DNA of 64,000 nt from Candidatus Frackibacter sp. WG13 (GTDB lineage: Bacteria > Bacillota > Halanaerobiia > Halobacteroidales > Acetohalobiaceae), in assembly GCF_900114655.1 (NCBI RefSeq), contig NZ_FOTT01000011.1, positions 22,491-86,490 on the forward strand, read 5' to 3'. Both the position numbers and the translations under genes were made by a program. Under the pieces are notes generated by a model. It did not search any database and was not told the origin of the DNA. It saw nothing but the letters and a program-made list of their open reading frames with translations. Positions 45,459 through 54,696 of the stretch are shown here, one piece after another. Every line of letters begins with the position of its first letter. The stretch's first letter is position 1.

Positions 45459-45491
45459 AGTCACTATACCTAAAGCTTAGATATAGTGACT
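45459..45491 (-). terminator. Hairpin between the ABC binding-protein gene and cysK
   Basis: AGTCACTATA (45459-45468) and TATAGTGACT (45482-45491) pair perfectly. Reading the minus strand, a short T-containing tract follows. It is 10 bases after the binding-protein stop and may act as a terminator or as a transcript-stabilising hairpin in an operon. Confidence 0.65.
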
Positions 45492-45500
45492 ATTTTAGTC

Positions 45501-46517
45501 TTAATTTTTGATCTGTTTTAGAAATGTGGTATCGACTAAACCAGTTAAATCTGTATCTCCTTGAATCACACCTAACTCACCAGAAATATCAGCTAATTCT
45601 TGAATTATTTTTGGATCAACTTGTGAAGTGAACTTAGTACGAGTTAAGGCTCTATCTAAAATATCAAGTGCTATCTTTTGTCTAGTAATTCTTTTAATCT
45701 CTTTTTGAATTAACTTCAGACTTTTATCCTTATTGTTAGTAATAAATTCAATACTCTTTTCATTAGCCTTTAAGAATTGCTTAACTAATTCTGGATGTTT
45801 TTTAGTAAAATTACTTGTAGTAACAACAACGGTAGCCGGCATTCTTCCTTCCCAAGGCATTTCATTCCAATCAACTAAGACTTTAGCACCAATCTTCTTT
45901 TCCATAACTGCAGCCCAAGGCTCAGAAACGGCAGCGGCATCAATTTGATCTTGTTTAAATAATCCCATCATTGTGGCTGGTTTTTGCATGATCTGTTCTA
46001 TAGTTCCACCGCGTCTTTCCATTTTGAGGTTGTTGTTCCATAATAATTTCCTTAAAACTAAGTCATGACTACATGCTAGCCCAGGGGTAGCAATACGTTT
46101 ATTAGCTAAGTCTTTTGGATTTTTAATATTACTATCTCCAGCTCCAACAATTACATTACCACCAATACTAGCACTAGCTAAAAGTTTAACTTTTGCGCCT
46201 TGTAAGAAGCGGTTTAGAACCGGACCAGGTCCTGCATAACCAATATCAATTTGGTCTGTAGCTAAAGCATCCATAAGTAAAGAGCCTTTAGGGAAAGTCT
46301 TAACATTAACTTTAACATTATTGCCAAATTCTTCAGCAAAGAAACCTTTAGTCTTACCAATAATACCTGGAGCATGAGTTAAATTAGGAAAATAACCGAT
46401 AGTAATCTCTTTAACTTCTCCGCTAGTTTGCTTGCTGCCATTTCCCCCACAGCCAGCTAAAATTAAAGTACCTATTAATAAAATTGAGATAAGTAAAATT
46501 TTCTTATTAATCTTCAT
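45501..46517 (-). CDS. ABC transporter substrate-binding lipoprotein (SsuA/TauA-like)
   Basis: This periplasmic binding lipoprotein of the NMT1/SsuA class has a lipobox LAGCG near residue 22 and the typical start EITIGYFPNLTHAPG. DQIDIGYAGPGPVLN, further on, is the ligand cleft. The start is ATG 46517 after GGAGTGATATTT, giving 338 aa. With the permease and ATPase genes upstream it forms an importer for sulfonates, taurine or a similar anion; the next gene, cysK, favours a sulfur source. A 350-base gap of repeats separates it from the permease gene. The ligand is not certain. Confidence 0.88.
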   Translation of the reverse strand: MKINKKILLISILLIGTLILAGCGGNGSKQTSGEVKEITIGYFPNLTHAPGIIGKTKGFFAEEFGNNVKVNVKTFPKGSLLMDALATDQIDIGYAGPGPVLNRFLQGAKVKLLASASIGGNVIVGAGDSNIKNPKDLANKRIATPGLACSHDLVLRKLLWNNNLKMERRGGTIEQIMQKPATMMGLFKQDQIDAAAVSEPWAAVMEKKIGAKVLVDWNEMPWEGRMPATVVVTTSNFTKKHPELVKQFLKANEKSIEFITNNKDKSLKLIQKEIKRITRQKIALDILDRALTRTKFTSQVDPKIIQELADISGELGVIQGDTDLTGLVDTTFLKQIKN

Positions 46518-46548
46518 AAATATCACTCCTATTTATAAATATTCTTAA

Positions 46549-46866
46549 AAATTATTTGACACAAGACTTACACTAGACTATACACAAGACTTTTTATTAT
46601 CAACACTTAGTGTCAGTAAAGTTCAGTAGAAAACTATCATACTAAAAGTAGTAATCATCATAAACTTATGACCAGTCTTGTCTTGTAGACTGGGCAATAG
46701 TTCAGTAGAAAACTATCATACTAAAAGCAACAGAGTATTTTAAGGTCTTAATTGTAATCTGTTAACTATTAGTCTGTGCCTTCCTTGTCTGTGTTAGTCT
46801 GTGTCTAATTATTTAAGCTTTTAAAGCTTTTTAATTGTCAATTGTAAATTATCAATTGTCAACTAA
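46549..46866. repeat. Repeat-filled gap inside the ABC transporter locus
   Basis: No gene is seen. A 29-base direct repeat beginning AGTTCAGTAGAAAACTATCA occurs at 46620-46648 and 46699-46727. The flanks carry inverted relatives of the 41.3-41.6 kb blocks, e.g. GGTCTTAATTGTAATCTGTT (46744-46763), and tracts of AATTGTCAA near 46845. The gap splits the binding-protein gene from the permease and ATPase genes of what looks like one transporter. Confidence 0.65.
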
Positions 46867-47616
46867 TCACAACCCCCAGCGTTCTAAAACTTTGTTTTCG
46901 ATAATCTTAAATAATAGGTTGTCAGTTAATGTACCAAGTACAGCAATAATGATCATTACAGAGATGACCATACTCATATTACCCATCTCTCGACCCCACA
47001 TTAAGATTTGTCCAAGGCCTCTACCGCTACCTAAGAGTTCACCGGCCATTAATGCTCGCCAGGAGAATGCCCAAGAAAGCCTCATGCCTGTAATTAAGTG
47101 GGGGATAGCAGCAGGAAGAGTTACGCGAAAAAATAATTGATGTCCTTTGACTCCCATAGTTTTTGCGGCTTTAATTAATAGTGGGTCTACATTCTTAATT
47201 CCGGCAGCAGAGTTAATAACCATATTCCAGGTACCTCCTAAGACTACCACAAAGATTATTGCTGCTTCACCCATATTAAACCAGAGGATAGCTAACGGAA
47301 GCCATACTATAGATGGTACACTTTGTAATGCTAAGATAAGTGCTCCTAATGTTTCATCGATAGTTTTAAAAGAAGCAATTAAAAGCCCTAGAATAGTACC
47401 GATAATTACGGCAATGCTATAGCCAATTAATAATCTTTTAAAACTATACCCTAACGATATTAAGAAGGAGCCATCAATAAATCCATTGTAAAGGGTAGTT
47501 CCTACTTCAATTGGAGAAGGGAAAAGGATTGGTGGCCAGATTTGTAATTTATATATTACTTCCCAGATCGCGATCAGGATCCCAAGGAAGAGGGTTCTCT
47601 TCAAAGTTGTATTCAT
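46867..47616 (-). CDS. ABC transporter permease (SsuC/TauC-like)
   Basis: This 249-aa inner-membrane permease has about six helices and the EAA loop KAAKTMGVKGHQLFFRVTLP (about residues 150-169), which contacts the ATPase. Family features of the nitrate/sulfonate/taurine group (BPD_transp_1) are clear. AAGGAGG lies 9 bases before ATG 47616. Its first 68 bases overlap the 3' end of the ATPase gene, an unusually long overlap that implies translational coupling. Confidence 0.9.
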   Translation of the reverse strand: MNTTLKRTLFLGILIAIWEVIYKLQIWPPILFPSPIEVGTTLYNGFIDGSFLISLGYSFKRLLIGYSIAVIIGTILGLLIASFKTIDETLGALILALQSVPSIVWLPLAILWFNMGEAAIIFVVVLGGTWNMVINSAAGIKNVDPLLIKAAKTMGVKGHQLFFRVTLPAAIPHLITGMRLSWAFSWRALMAGELLGSGRGLGQILMWGREMGNMSMVISVMIIIAVLGTLTDNLLFKIIENKVLERWGL

Positions 47617-48388
47617 CGCCGATTTCCTCCTTCATTACTTTTTCTATTTCTTCTTTAAGTACATCTAAAATTTTATCTTCTAGATGTAGTAAATAACTGT
47701 TATTTGTCTTTCTTGGTCGTGCTGCTTTAACTTCAAAGATTTCTTTGACTTTGCATGGTTGGGTGCCAAAGACAATTATTCTATCGGATAAATGTACTGC
47801 TTCGCGAATGTTATGTGTAACGAAGATGATGGTCTTTTTTGTTTCTAACCAAATCTTTTGTAATTCATACTGTAACATCATTCTTGTTTGTTCATCTAAA
47901 GCACCGAAAGGTTCATCCATTAAAAGAATCTTAGGATTCATGGCTAATGCTCGGGCAATTGCTACTCTTTGTTTCATTCCTCCGGATAATTGATGAGGAT
48001 AGGAGTCAATAAATTTAGTAAGATGAACTTTCTTTATGTACTTTAAAGTCCTTTCTTCGGCTTCTTTTGAAGTGAGCTCTTTATCTTTAAGTCCAAATTT
48101 AACGTTATCTAAGATTGTTAACCAAGGGAAGAGGGCGGAGTCTTGGAAGACTACTCCTCGCTGAGAATCTGGTTCTGTTACTGGTTCATCTTCAACTAAT
48201 ACTTGACCAGAAGTAGAGTCTTCTAAACCAGCAATTATATTAAGCATAGTTGATTTACCACAACCAGATGGACCTAAGAGGGAGACAAATTCTCCTTCTT
48301 TAATTTCAAGATTTATATCTTCGAGTACTTTCAGTTTTGAACCATCTTTCTGTTCAAAACTTTTATGAATTTGCTCAATTTTTAGCAT
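47549..48388 (-). CDS. ABC transporter ATPase (SsuB/TauB-like)
   Basis: This 279-aa nucleotide-binding subunit has Walker A GPSGCGKST, the Q-loop, the signature LSGGMKQRVAIARALA and Walker B ILLMDEPFGALDE, followed by the H-loop FVTHNIREAV. The C-terminal extension (about 40 residues, ending DPDRDLGSNI) overlaps the permease gene. The start is ATG 48388, 8 bases after TGGAGG. It is the first gene of the transporter set. It energises uptake of a sulfonate-type substrate. Confidence 0.93.
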   Translation of the reverse strand: MLKIEQIHKSFEQKDGSKLKVLEDINLEIKEGEFVSLLGPSGCGKSTMLNIIAGLEDSTSGQVLVEDEPVTEPDSQRGVVFQDSALFPWLTILDNVKFGLKDKELTSKEAEERTLKYIKKVHLTKFIDSYPHQLSGGMKQRVAIARALAMNPKILLMDEPFGALDEQTRMMLQYELQKIWLETKKTIIFVTHNIREAVHLSDRIIVFGTQPCKVKEIFEVKAARPRKTNNSYLLHLEDKILDVLKEEIEKVMKEEIGDEYNFEENPLPWDPDRDLGSNI

Positions 48389-48600
48389 ATATAGAACCTC
48401 CATTTCGTCAAAACTATTTGTTAGATTTTAGTATTAGGCTTAATGTCGGGTATTCTGATAGGAATTAATGTTATTGTTGCATTAATTATATATGTTATAT
48501 CCGAGTATGTCAATAGGAAATTGTGATTTTGTTATTATGAGTGGTCAAATAAAGTTCTCTTTATATCGTAATTGTAAAATTCACTATACAAAATAATAAA

Positions 48601-48632
48601 GACTAGAACCCTGCAAATACAGAGTTCTAGTC
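48601..48632 (-). terminator. Terminator after the ferredoxin gene
   Basis: GACTAGAAC (48601-48609) pairs with GTTCTAGTC (48624-48632); the minus strand then reads into a TTATTATTTTG tract. It lies 10 bases past the ferredoxin stop. Confidence 0.8.
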
Positions 48633-48642
48633 TAGTTAAAAC

Positions 48643-48846
48643 CTAAGCATCAACAATTGCGTCAGTAGGGCAGCCTTCTTGTGCCTCGATAGCATCACCT
48701 TCGACTTTCTCTGGGACAGTATCTACTATTGCTGTTGCTTTTTCATTATCATCCCACTCGAATACTGAAGGACAAGTTTCGATACATAGACCACAACTGA
48801 TACATGCTTCTGGGTCTACTTTTAAAGCTAAATCTCCTTTTGGCAT
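48643..48846 (-). CDS. Ferredoxin, single [4Fe-4S] cluster type
   Basis: This 67-aa electron carrier has CISCGLCIETCPSVF near residue 15 (three cluster cysteines) and CPTDAI near the end (the fourth). Spacing is that of the monocluster ferredoxins of Firmicutes and Thermotoga. GGGAGTGA precedes the ATG. It is monocistronic with its own terminator. It could serve several redox enzymes, such as CooS or the flavodiiron protein, but nothing links it to one. Confidence 0.92.
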   Translation of the reverse strand: MPKGDLALKVDPEACISCGLCIETCPSVFEWDDNEKATAIVDTVPEKVEGDAIEAQEGCPTDAIVDA

Positions 48847-48972
48847 CTTTAATCACTCCCTTTATTATTTAGTAGCAACTTATTTATTAGTATCGACAAA
48901 TTTTCTAATTTTATCACTGATAATTATGAATAATATTAATTAAAAGAGTAATTTTCAAGTATAATCAGTTAA

Positions 48973-48989
48973 ATTATGAAATTCGCTTA
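48973..48989 (+). repeat. 17-base repeat shared with 30664-30680
   Basis: ATTATGAAATTCGCTTA is identical in both places, and both are followed by AT-rich sequence with AAATAAT. It lies upstream of the pyr promoter in the 400-base gap after the ferredoxin gene. Confidence 0.5.
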
Positions 48990-49054
48990 TTTAAATAATA
49001 ATAAGCAAAATTTTAATTAGTAAAGCAAGAATAGTCTGAATCTTTAATTTGATG

Positions 49055-49083
49055 TTGACAATCAAGTTAAGGTGTGTTAGACT
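49055..49083 (+). promoter_or_regulatory. Promoter of the pyr cluster
   Basis: TTGACA (49055-49060), a 17-base spacer and TAGACT (49078-49083) give a good vegetative promoter. Transcription would start near 49090, about 48 bases before the first PyrR-binding loop. Confidence 0.7.
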
Positions 49084-49130
49084 TTATATGAATAAAAAAA
49101 GTATAGTTAAAAAATGTAAATAAAGTCCTT

Positions 49131-49217
49131 TTAAATTAGTCCTGTGAGGCTGGTAAGGGGAATTAATAGATTTGAACTATTACCTTCTTACTCTTGCTCA
49201 GGGTGAGAAGTTTTTTT
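49131..49217 (+). promoter_or_regulatory. PyrR-dependent attenuator 1, upstream of pyrR
   Basis: The PyrR-binding loop AGTCCTGTGAGGCTGGTAAG begins at 49138. Downstream, CTTCTTAC (49184-49191) pairs with GTGAGAAG (49203-49210) ahead of seven T residues. With UMP bound, PyrR would hold the anti-antiterminator and allow this terminator to form. The arrangement is the same as in Bacillus pyr operons. Confidence 0.92.
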
Positions 49218-49235
49218 ATGTCTAATTTTGTTTAA

Positions 49236-49805
<570 letters not shown>

Positions 49806-49823
49806 AATTTGATAAAGAACTCT

Positions 49824-49947
49824 TTTAAATTAGTCCTGTGAGGCTAGTAAGGAGTGAGGAATCTTACTTATCTTATTTAGGTAGGATATGTTAGTGAGTA
49901 ATTAAACCTCCTTATGGCTGCATAGTGGCTATGAGGAGGTTTTTTAT
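49824..49947 (+). promoter_or_regulatory. PyrR-dependent attenuator 2, upstream of uraA
   Basis: The loop AGTCCTGTGAGGCTAGTAAG begins at 49832, preceded by TTTTAAATT as at the other two sites. The terminator AAACCTCCTTAT (49904-49915) pairs with ATGAGGAGGTTT and runs into T residues near 49946. Confidence 0.92.
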
Positions 49948-49981
49948 ATATTTCAACTTTGAATTTAGGAGGCTGATTAAG

Positions 49982-51262
49982 ATGAAAAAAGAGAGTCTAA
50001 GAAATGAAACATTATCAACGTCAAGAAAAATGATTTTAGCTGTCCAGCATATGTTTGCTATGTTTGGAGCGACAGTTTTGGTTCCAAATTTGACAGGCTT
50101 GAATCCTTCGGTAGCATTATTTACTTCGGCAGTAGGTACACTAATCTTTCATGTAATTACTAAAGGACGTGTTCCGGCTTATTTAGGTTCTTCATTCGCT
50201 TTTATTGCCCCGATCATTGCCGCGAAAGAATCTTTTGGTATTGCGGGAGCAATGCTTGGCTGTTTAACAGCAGGTCTAGTTTATGTAATAATGTCAGCTG
50301 TAATTAGAACAATCGGTACAGATTTCATCGAAAGGTTTTTGCCACCGGTGGTAGTTGGTCCAGTAATTATGACTATCGGTTTAGGTTTAGCACCAACAGC
50401 TAAAGATATGGCTTCGGTTCATTTACCAACGGCTATCTTCACTTTAGCAGTTACAATTGTAATTAGTATTTTTGCTAGAGGATTATTAAAAGTAATTCCA
50501 ATCTTAATCGGAATTATATCTGGATATATATTTGCTTATTTTGTTGGAATTGTAGATTTGACAGCAGTACAGAATGCAGCTTGGTTTGCACTTCCAAACT
50601 TCTCACTACCAAGCATTAGTGAATTTTCAGCTAGTGCACCAGCAATCTTAATTGTAGCACCGATTGCTATCGTAACTATGGTAGAACACTTAGGTGATGT
50701 ATTAGCACTAAGTAAGACAGTAGATAGAGAGTTCATTGAAGAACCAGGTTTACACCGCACATTATTAGGTGATGGAGTTGCAACAGCATTTGCAGCTTTA
50801 TTAGGTGGACCTCCAAATACGACTTATGGTGAAAATATCGGGGTTTTAGCGCTTACTAAGGTTCATAACCCGATTGTAATAGAATTAGCAGCAGCTTTCG
50901 TCTTCGGAATGAGTTTTATTCAGAAGGTAGGAGCATTAATTAGAACTATTCCAGCAGCAGTAATGGGTGGAATTGTAATCTTACTCTTTGGTATGATCGC
51001 TGCGATTGGATTAAGAACTTTAATTGAAAATAAAGTAGATTTAAGTGATAATCGAAATCTAGTCATCGTTTCTACTATCTTAGTAATTGGAATTAGCGGT
51101 TTAGCTTTCAATATTCCAGGATTGGGTGTTGAATTAGCAGGTATGGGATTAGCGGCTATCGTTGGAATCTTACTCAATATTGTTCTGCCAGAATCTGAAA
51201 CGATAGAAGCAGATTCGATTAAAAATGAAAATGTTGAGAGTGCACTTAATTTAGAGCATTAA
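49982..51262 (+). CDS. uraA: Uracil:cation symporter (UraA/PyrP)
   Basis: This NCS2-family uracil permease in the inner membrane has about 14 hydrophobic helices. The segments QHMFAMFGATVLVPNLTGL, VEHLGDVLALSK and GGPPNTTYGENIGVLALT are diagnostic for uracil/xanthine permeases, the last two holding the substrate-site acidic residues. The start is ATG 49982 after TTAGGAGG; the frame from 49925 begins inside the attenuator. Length 427 aa. PyrR attenuators lie on both sides, so uptake and synthesis share control. Confidence 0.95.
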   Translation: MKKESLRNETLSTSRKMILAVQHMFAMFGATVLVPNLTGLNPSVALFTSAVGTLIFHVITKGRVPAYLGSSFAFIAPIIAAKESFGIAGAMLGCLTAGLVYVIMSAVIRTIGTDFIERFLPPVVVGPVIMTIGLGLAPTAKDMASVHLPTAIFTLAVTIVISIFARGLLKVIPILIGIISGYIFAYFVGIVDLTAVQNAAWFALPNFSLPSISEFSASAPAILIVAPIAIVTMVEHLGDVLALSKTVDREFIEEPGLHRTLLGDGVATAFAALLGGPPNTTYGENIGVLALTKVHNPIVIELAAAFVFGMSFIQKVGALIRTIPAAVMGGIVILLFGMIAAIGLRTLIENKVDLSDNRNLVIVSTILVIGISGLAFNIPGLGVELAGMGLAAIVGILLNIVLPESETIEADSIKNENVESALNLEH

Positions 51263-51306
51263 AAAATTTTTAATCAGTCTCAAAATATAAAATCTAATAT
51301 GATTCC

Positions 51307-51389
51307 TTTAAATTAGTCCTGTGAGGCTGATAAGGTTATTCTTGCTAGAGTTAAAGCTCCTTATTGGGTTCCCAGTAAGGAGCTTTTTT
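51307..51389 (+). promoter_or_regulatory. PyrR-dependent attenuator 3, upstream of pyrB
   Basis: The loop AGTCCTGTGAGGCTGATAAG begins at 51315. The terminator AAAGCTCCTTA (51353-51363) pairs with TAAGGAGCTTT, extended by TGGG with CCCA, and is followed by six T residues. Confidence 0.92.
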
Positions 51390-51429
51390 ATAATAAAAAT
51401 TTATGATAAGTATAAGGAGGGGTAATAAA

Positions 51430-52386
51430 ATGAGTGATACACAAGTGAGTTTTAAGCATAAGGACCTCTTGAGTTTGAAGAATTTGACTAAAGAAGAGAT
51501 AAAGCTGATTTTAGACACTGCAGAATCAATGAAAGAGATATTTACTAGAAAGATTAAGAAGGTGCCGACTTTAAGGGGTAAAACAATTATTAACCTTTTT
51601 TACGAACCGAGCACAAGAACTAAGTCTTCTTTTGATTTAGCTGGAAAGCGGTTAAGTGCTGACATGATGAGTTTATCGGTTTCGACAAGTAGTGTAGTAA
51701 AAGGTGAGAGTTTAGTTGATACGGCTCAGACTTTGGAAGCCATGGGGGCTGATGCAGTAATTATCCGTCATAGTATTCCGGGGTCTCCCCATCTATTAGC
51801 AGACACAATAGATGCTTCGGTTTTAAATGCCGGAGATGGAGCTCATGCTCATCCAACACAAGCATTATTAGATATGTATACTATTCGTGAGAAGTGTGGA
51901 GAGATAGAAGGAAAGACAGTCTTGATTGTAGGAGATATCAGACATAGTAGAGTAGCAAGGTCAAATATTTGGGCTCTAAATAAATTAGGAGCTAAAGTAA
52001 GGGTAGTTGGGCCGCCAACTCTAATTCCACCACAGCTTGAAAAGATGGGAGTAGAAATCTACTATGATCTTCATGAAGCATTAACAGGTGTAGATATAGT
52101 TAATATTTTAAGAATACAGTTGGAGAGACAGGAAAGCGGATTTTTACCAAGCTTACGTGAATATACTAAGTTTTATGGAATAGATGAAGAAGTTTTAAAG
52201 TTAGCCAATGATGATATAACCGTAATGCATCCGGGACCAATGAATCGCGGAATCGAGATTATGCCGGAGGTTGCTTATGGTGAAGATTCAGTAATAACTG
52301 ACCAGATACCTAATGGTGTGGCAGTTAGAATGGCATTATTGTACTTATTAACTGGAGGTGAGCGCGTTGAAAAAGCTGCTAATTAA
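51430..52386 (+). CDS. pyrB: Aspartate carbamoyltransferase catalytic subunit
   Basis: PyrB condenses carbamoyl phosphate and aspartate, the committed step of pyrimidine synthesis. The carbamoyl-phosphate motif STRTKSSF is near residue 55, HPTQALLDMYTI near 135 and MHPGPMNRGIEI near 265. The start is ATG 51430 after AAGGAGGGG, giving 318 aa. No pyrI regulatory chain is present, as in Bacillus. The 3' end overlaps pyrC by 20 bases. Expression follows attenuator 3. Confidence 0.97.
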   Translation: MSDTQVSFKHKDLLSLKNLTKEEIKLILDTAESMKEIFTRKIKKVPTLRGKTIINLFYEPSTRTKSSFDLAGKRLSADMMSLSVSTSSVVKGESLVDTAQTLEAMGADAVIIRHSIPGSPHLLADTIDASVLNAGDGAHAHPTQALLDMYTIREKCGEIEGKTVLIVGDIRHSRVARSNIWALNKLGAKVRVVGPPTLIPPQLEKMGVEIYYDLHEALTGVDIVNILRIQLERQESGFLPSLREYTKFYGIDEEVLKLANDDITVMHPGPMNRGIEIMPEVAYGEDSVITDQIPNGVAVRMALLYLLTGGERVEKAAN

Positions 52387-53656
52387 AGGTGGTAAAGTAG
52401 TTAGTCCGGCTGATGATTTAAACGAAGAATTAGATCTTTTAGTTGGAGATGGGAAAGTTACAGAGGTTGCTGAGGAGATTGATGCTCCAGAAGCAGAAGT
52501 TATTGACGCGACAGATAAGATAGTGACGCCAGGATTAATAGATATGCATGTTCATCTTAGAGAGCCAGGCTTTGAACATAAAGAGGATATTAAAAGTGGA
52601 ACAGAGAGTGCCGCAGCAGGAGGATTTACTTCTGTAGCTTGCATGCCGAATACTGAACCAGTAGTGGATAATGCTACAGTCGTCAATTATATCAATGATA
52701 AAGCTAAAATTAATGCTAAAGTAAATGTCTTTCCAATTGGCAGTATAACTAAAGGTTTGGAAGGAAAAGAACTAGCAGAGATTGGATTTATGAAGGAAGC
52801 AGGAATTGTTGCTATTTCTGATGATGGCGAAACGGTAATGAATTCGGAATTAATGAAGCTTGCATTAGAATATGTTAAAGCTTTCGATTTACCAGTAATC
52901 AGTCATTGTGAAGATAAGACATTGACTGAAAATGGCGTAGTTCATGAAGGGTATTATTCGACGGTTACTGGGTTAGATGCAATTCCAGCGGCAGCGGAAG
53001 ATATTATAGTAGCTAGAGATATTAGACTAGCCGAAATGACAGGAACACCGCTTCATATAGCACATGTAAGCACTAAAAGAGCTGTTGAACTAGTTAGGGA
53101 TGCTAAAGCAAGAGGTGTACAAGTTACTGCTGAAGTTACTCCCCACCACTTTACTTTAACTGATGAAGCGATAACCACTTTTGACACCAACACTAAAGTT
53201 AACCCACCATTAAGAAGTTCTGAAGATGTAGCTGTAATTAAAGAAGGCTTAGCTGATGGAACTATCGATGTAATTGCTACTGACCATGCTCCACATGCTT
53301 GGGAAGAGAAGGATGTAGAGTATGATTATGCTCCTTTCGGAATTGCTGGCTTAGAAACAGCACTTCCACTAGTAATTACTGAGCTAGTAAAGCCAGAAGT
53401 CTTAAGCTTAGAAGAGGCGATTGAGAAGCTAACAGTTAATCCAGCCCAAATCTTAAGTTTAAATAAAGGCAGCTTAACGGTTGGTGAAGATGCTGATATA
53501 ACAGTTATAGATTTAGACCAAGAATATGAAGTAGATGCTAATAAGTTTTATTCTAAAGGTAAGAATTCACCATTTATCGGTGAAGTGTTGGGAGGACGAG
53601 CAGTAGCGACAATTGTTAATGGTAAGTTAGTAATGAAAAATAACGAGATTTTATAA
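52367..53656 (+). CDS. pyrC: Dihydroorotase
   Basis: This zinc amidohydrolase cyclises carbamoyl aspartate to dihydroorotate. It has the metal motif HVHLREPG (about residues 58-65) and later His in HCEDKTLT and IAHVST, plus ATDHAPH near 300, so it is a type I enzyme of the Bacillus class. The start is taken as TTG 52367, 6 bases after GGAGGTGA; GTG 52358 would overlap that site. Length 429 aa. It is translationally coupled to pyrB. Confidence 0.95.
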   Translation: MKKLLIKGGKVVSPADDLNEELDLLVGDGKVTEVAEEIDAPEAEVIDATDKIVTPGLIDMHVHLREPGFEHKEDIKSGTESAAAGGFTSVACMPNTEPVVDNATVVNYINDKAKINAKVNVFPIGSITKGLEGKELAEIGFMKEAGIVAISDDGETVMNSELMKLALEYVKAFDLPVISHCEDKTLTENGVVHEGYYSTVTGLDAIPAAAEDIIVARDIRLAEMTGTPLHIAHVSTKRAVELVRDAKARGVQVTAEVTPHHFTLTDEAITTFDTNTKVNPPLRSSEDVAVIKEGLADGTIDVIATDHAPHAWEEKDVEYDYAPFGIAGLETALPLVITELVKPEVLSLEEAIEKLTVNPAQILSLNKGSLTVGEDADITVIDLDQEYEVDANKFYSKGKNSPFIGEVLGGRAVATIVNGKLVMKNNEIL

Positions 53657-53669
53657 GGAGGAATTAATA

Positions 53670-54638
53670 TTGGCAAACTTCGTTGATAAATTACAAGCAG
53701 CGATAGATAAAAAGAAGAGCTTTGTCTGTGTCGGGCTAGATCCGAGATTAAACAGAATTCCTGAACAGATTAAAGATAAGATAGTAGCTGAATATGGACA
53801 GACGAAAGAAGCAGTAGGTAAGATATTTCTAGAGTTTAATAAGGGGATTATTGATGCTGTTTGTGAGCATGTTCCAGTAGTGAAGCCGCAGATTGCTTTT
53901 TATGAACAGTATGGATATGAGGGCATTAAGGCTTATGAGGAAACTATTAAGTATGCACAACAAAAAGGTTTATTAGTTATCGCGGATACTAAAAGGAATG
54001 ATATCGGTTCTACGGCTAAAGCTTACGCTGATGGCTATCTAGGAGAAGTTGATTTTTGGGATCAGAGTGAATTAGGATATGGAGCTGACGCCTTAACGGT
54101 TAATGGCTATTTAGGAATTGATGGAATTCAACCGTTTGTTGATGCTTGTGATGAATATGGGAAAGGCCTATTTGTCTTAGTAAGAACCTCTAATCCTTCG
54201 GCTGGTGATTTGCAAGACTTAGAGAGTGATGGTCAAAAGATATATGAAGTAATGGCAGACTTAGTTAATGATTGGGGTGCTGATGTTAAAGGGAAGAGTG
54301 GCTATTCAGCAGTAGGGGCTGTAGTGGGTGCTACTTATCCTGAGGAAGCGAAAGAGTTACGAGAACAGATGAAAGAAGCATACTTTTTAGTGCCAGGTTA
54401 TGGTGCTCAAGGTGCAGGGGCTGAAGAAGTAGTACCTACCTTTAATGAGGATGGTTATGGCGCTGTCGTTAATTCTGCCCGGGGAATCATCTTTGCGTAT
54501 GAAAGAGAGCCATGGAAGGATAAGTTTTCTGCTAAAGAGTACCAAGCAGCGTCGCAAGCAGCTGTTGAGGCTATGAAAGACGATATTAATGAAACATTAG
54601 CTAAGCATAATAAGTTACCATGGATTAACAAAAACTAA
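53670..54638 (+). CDS. pyrF: Orotidine 5'-phosphate decarboxylase, type 2 (long)
   Basis: PyrF converts OMP to UMP, the last step of the pathway. The 322-aa length and the motif DTKRNDIGSTA (about residues 108-118) place it in the long type 2 family, not the 240-aa Bacillus type. FVCVGLDPRLNRIP opens the barrel. The start is TTG 53670 after AAGGAGG. It sits between pyrC and carA, a clostridial-type order. The phosphate-binding GYGAQGAG is present. Confidence 0.95.
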   Translation: MANFVDKLQAAIDKKKSFVCVGLDPRLNRIPEQIKDKIVAEYGQTKEAVGKIFLEFNKGIIDAVCEHVPVVKPQIAFYEQYGYEGIKAYEETIKYAQQKGLLVIADTKRNDIGSTAKAYADGYLGEVDFWDQSELGYGADALTVNGYLGIDGIQPFVDACDEYGKGLFVLVRTSNPSAGDLQDLESDGQKIYEVMADLVNDWGADVKGKSGYSAVGAVVGATYPEEAKELREQMKEAYFLVPGYGAQGAGAEEVVPTFNEDGYGAVVNSARGIIFAYEREPWKDKFSAKEYQAASQAAVEAMKDDINETLAKHNKLPWINKN

Positions 54639-54696
54639 TGAGAATAACAAAAATAAAGAATAAAAAATATTAAAGATATATATGGAGGGAGAGCCT

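Noticed and set aside
46867..47993. Open plus-strand frames through the permease and ATPase genes (e.g. 47147-47422, 47745-47993)
   Set aside because: They are antisense shadows of genes with full motif support on the minus strand.
48404..48600. SAM riboswitch or T-box upstream of the sulfonate-type ABC genes
   Set aside because: I looked for the conserved S-box core and T-box sequence on the minus strand and saw neither.
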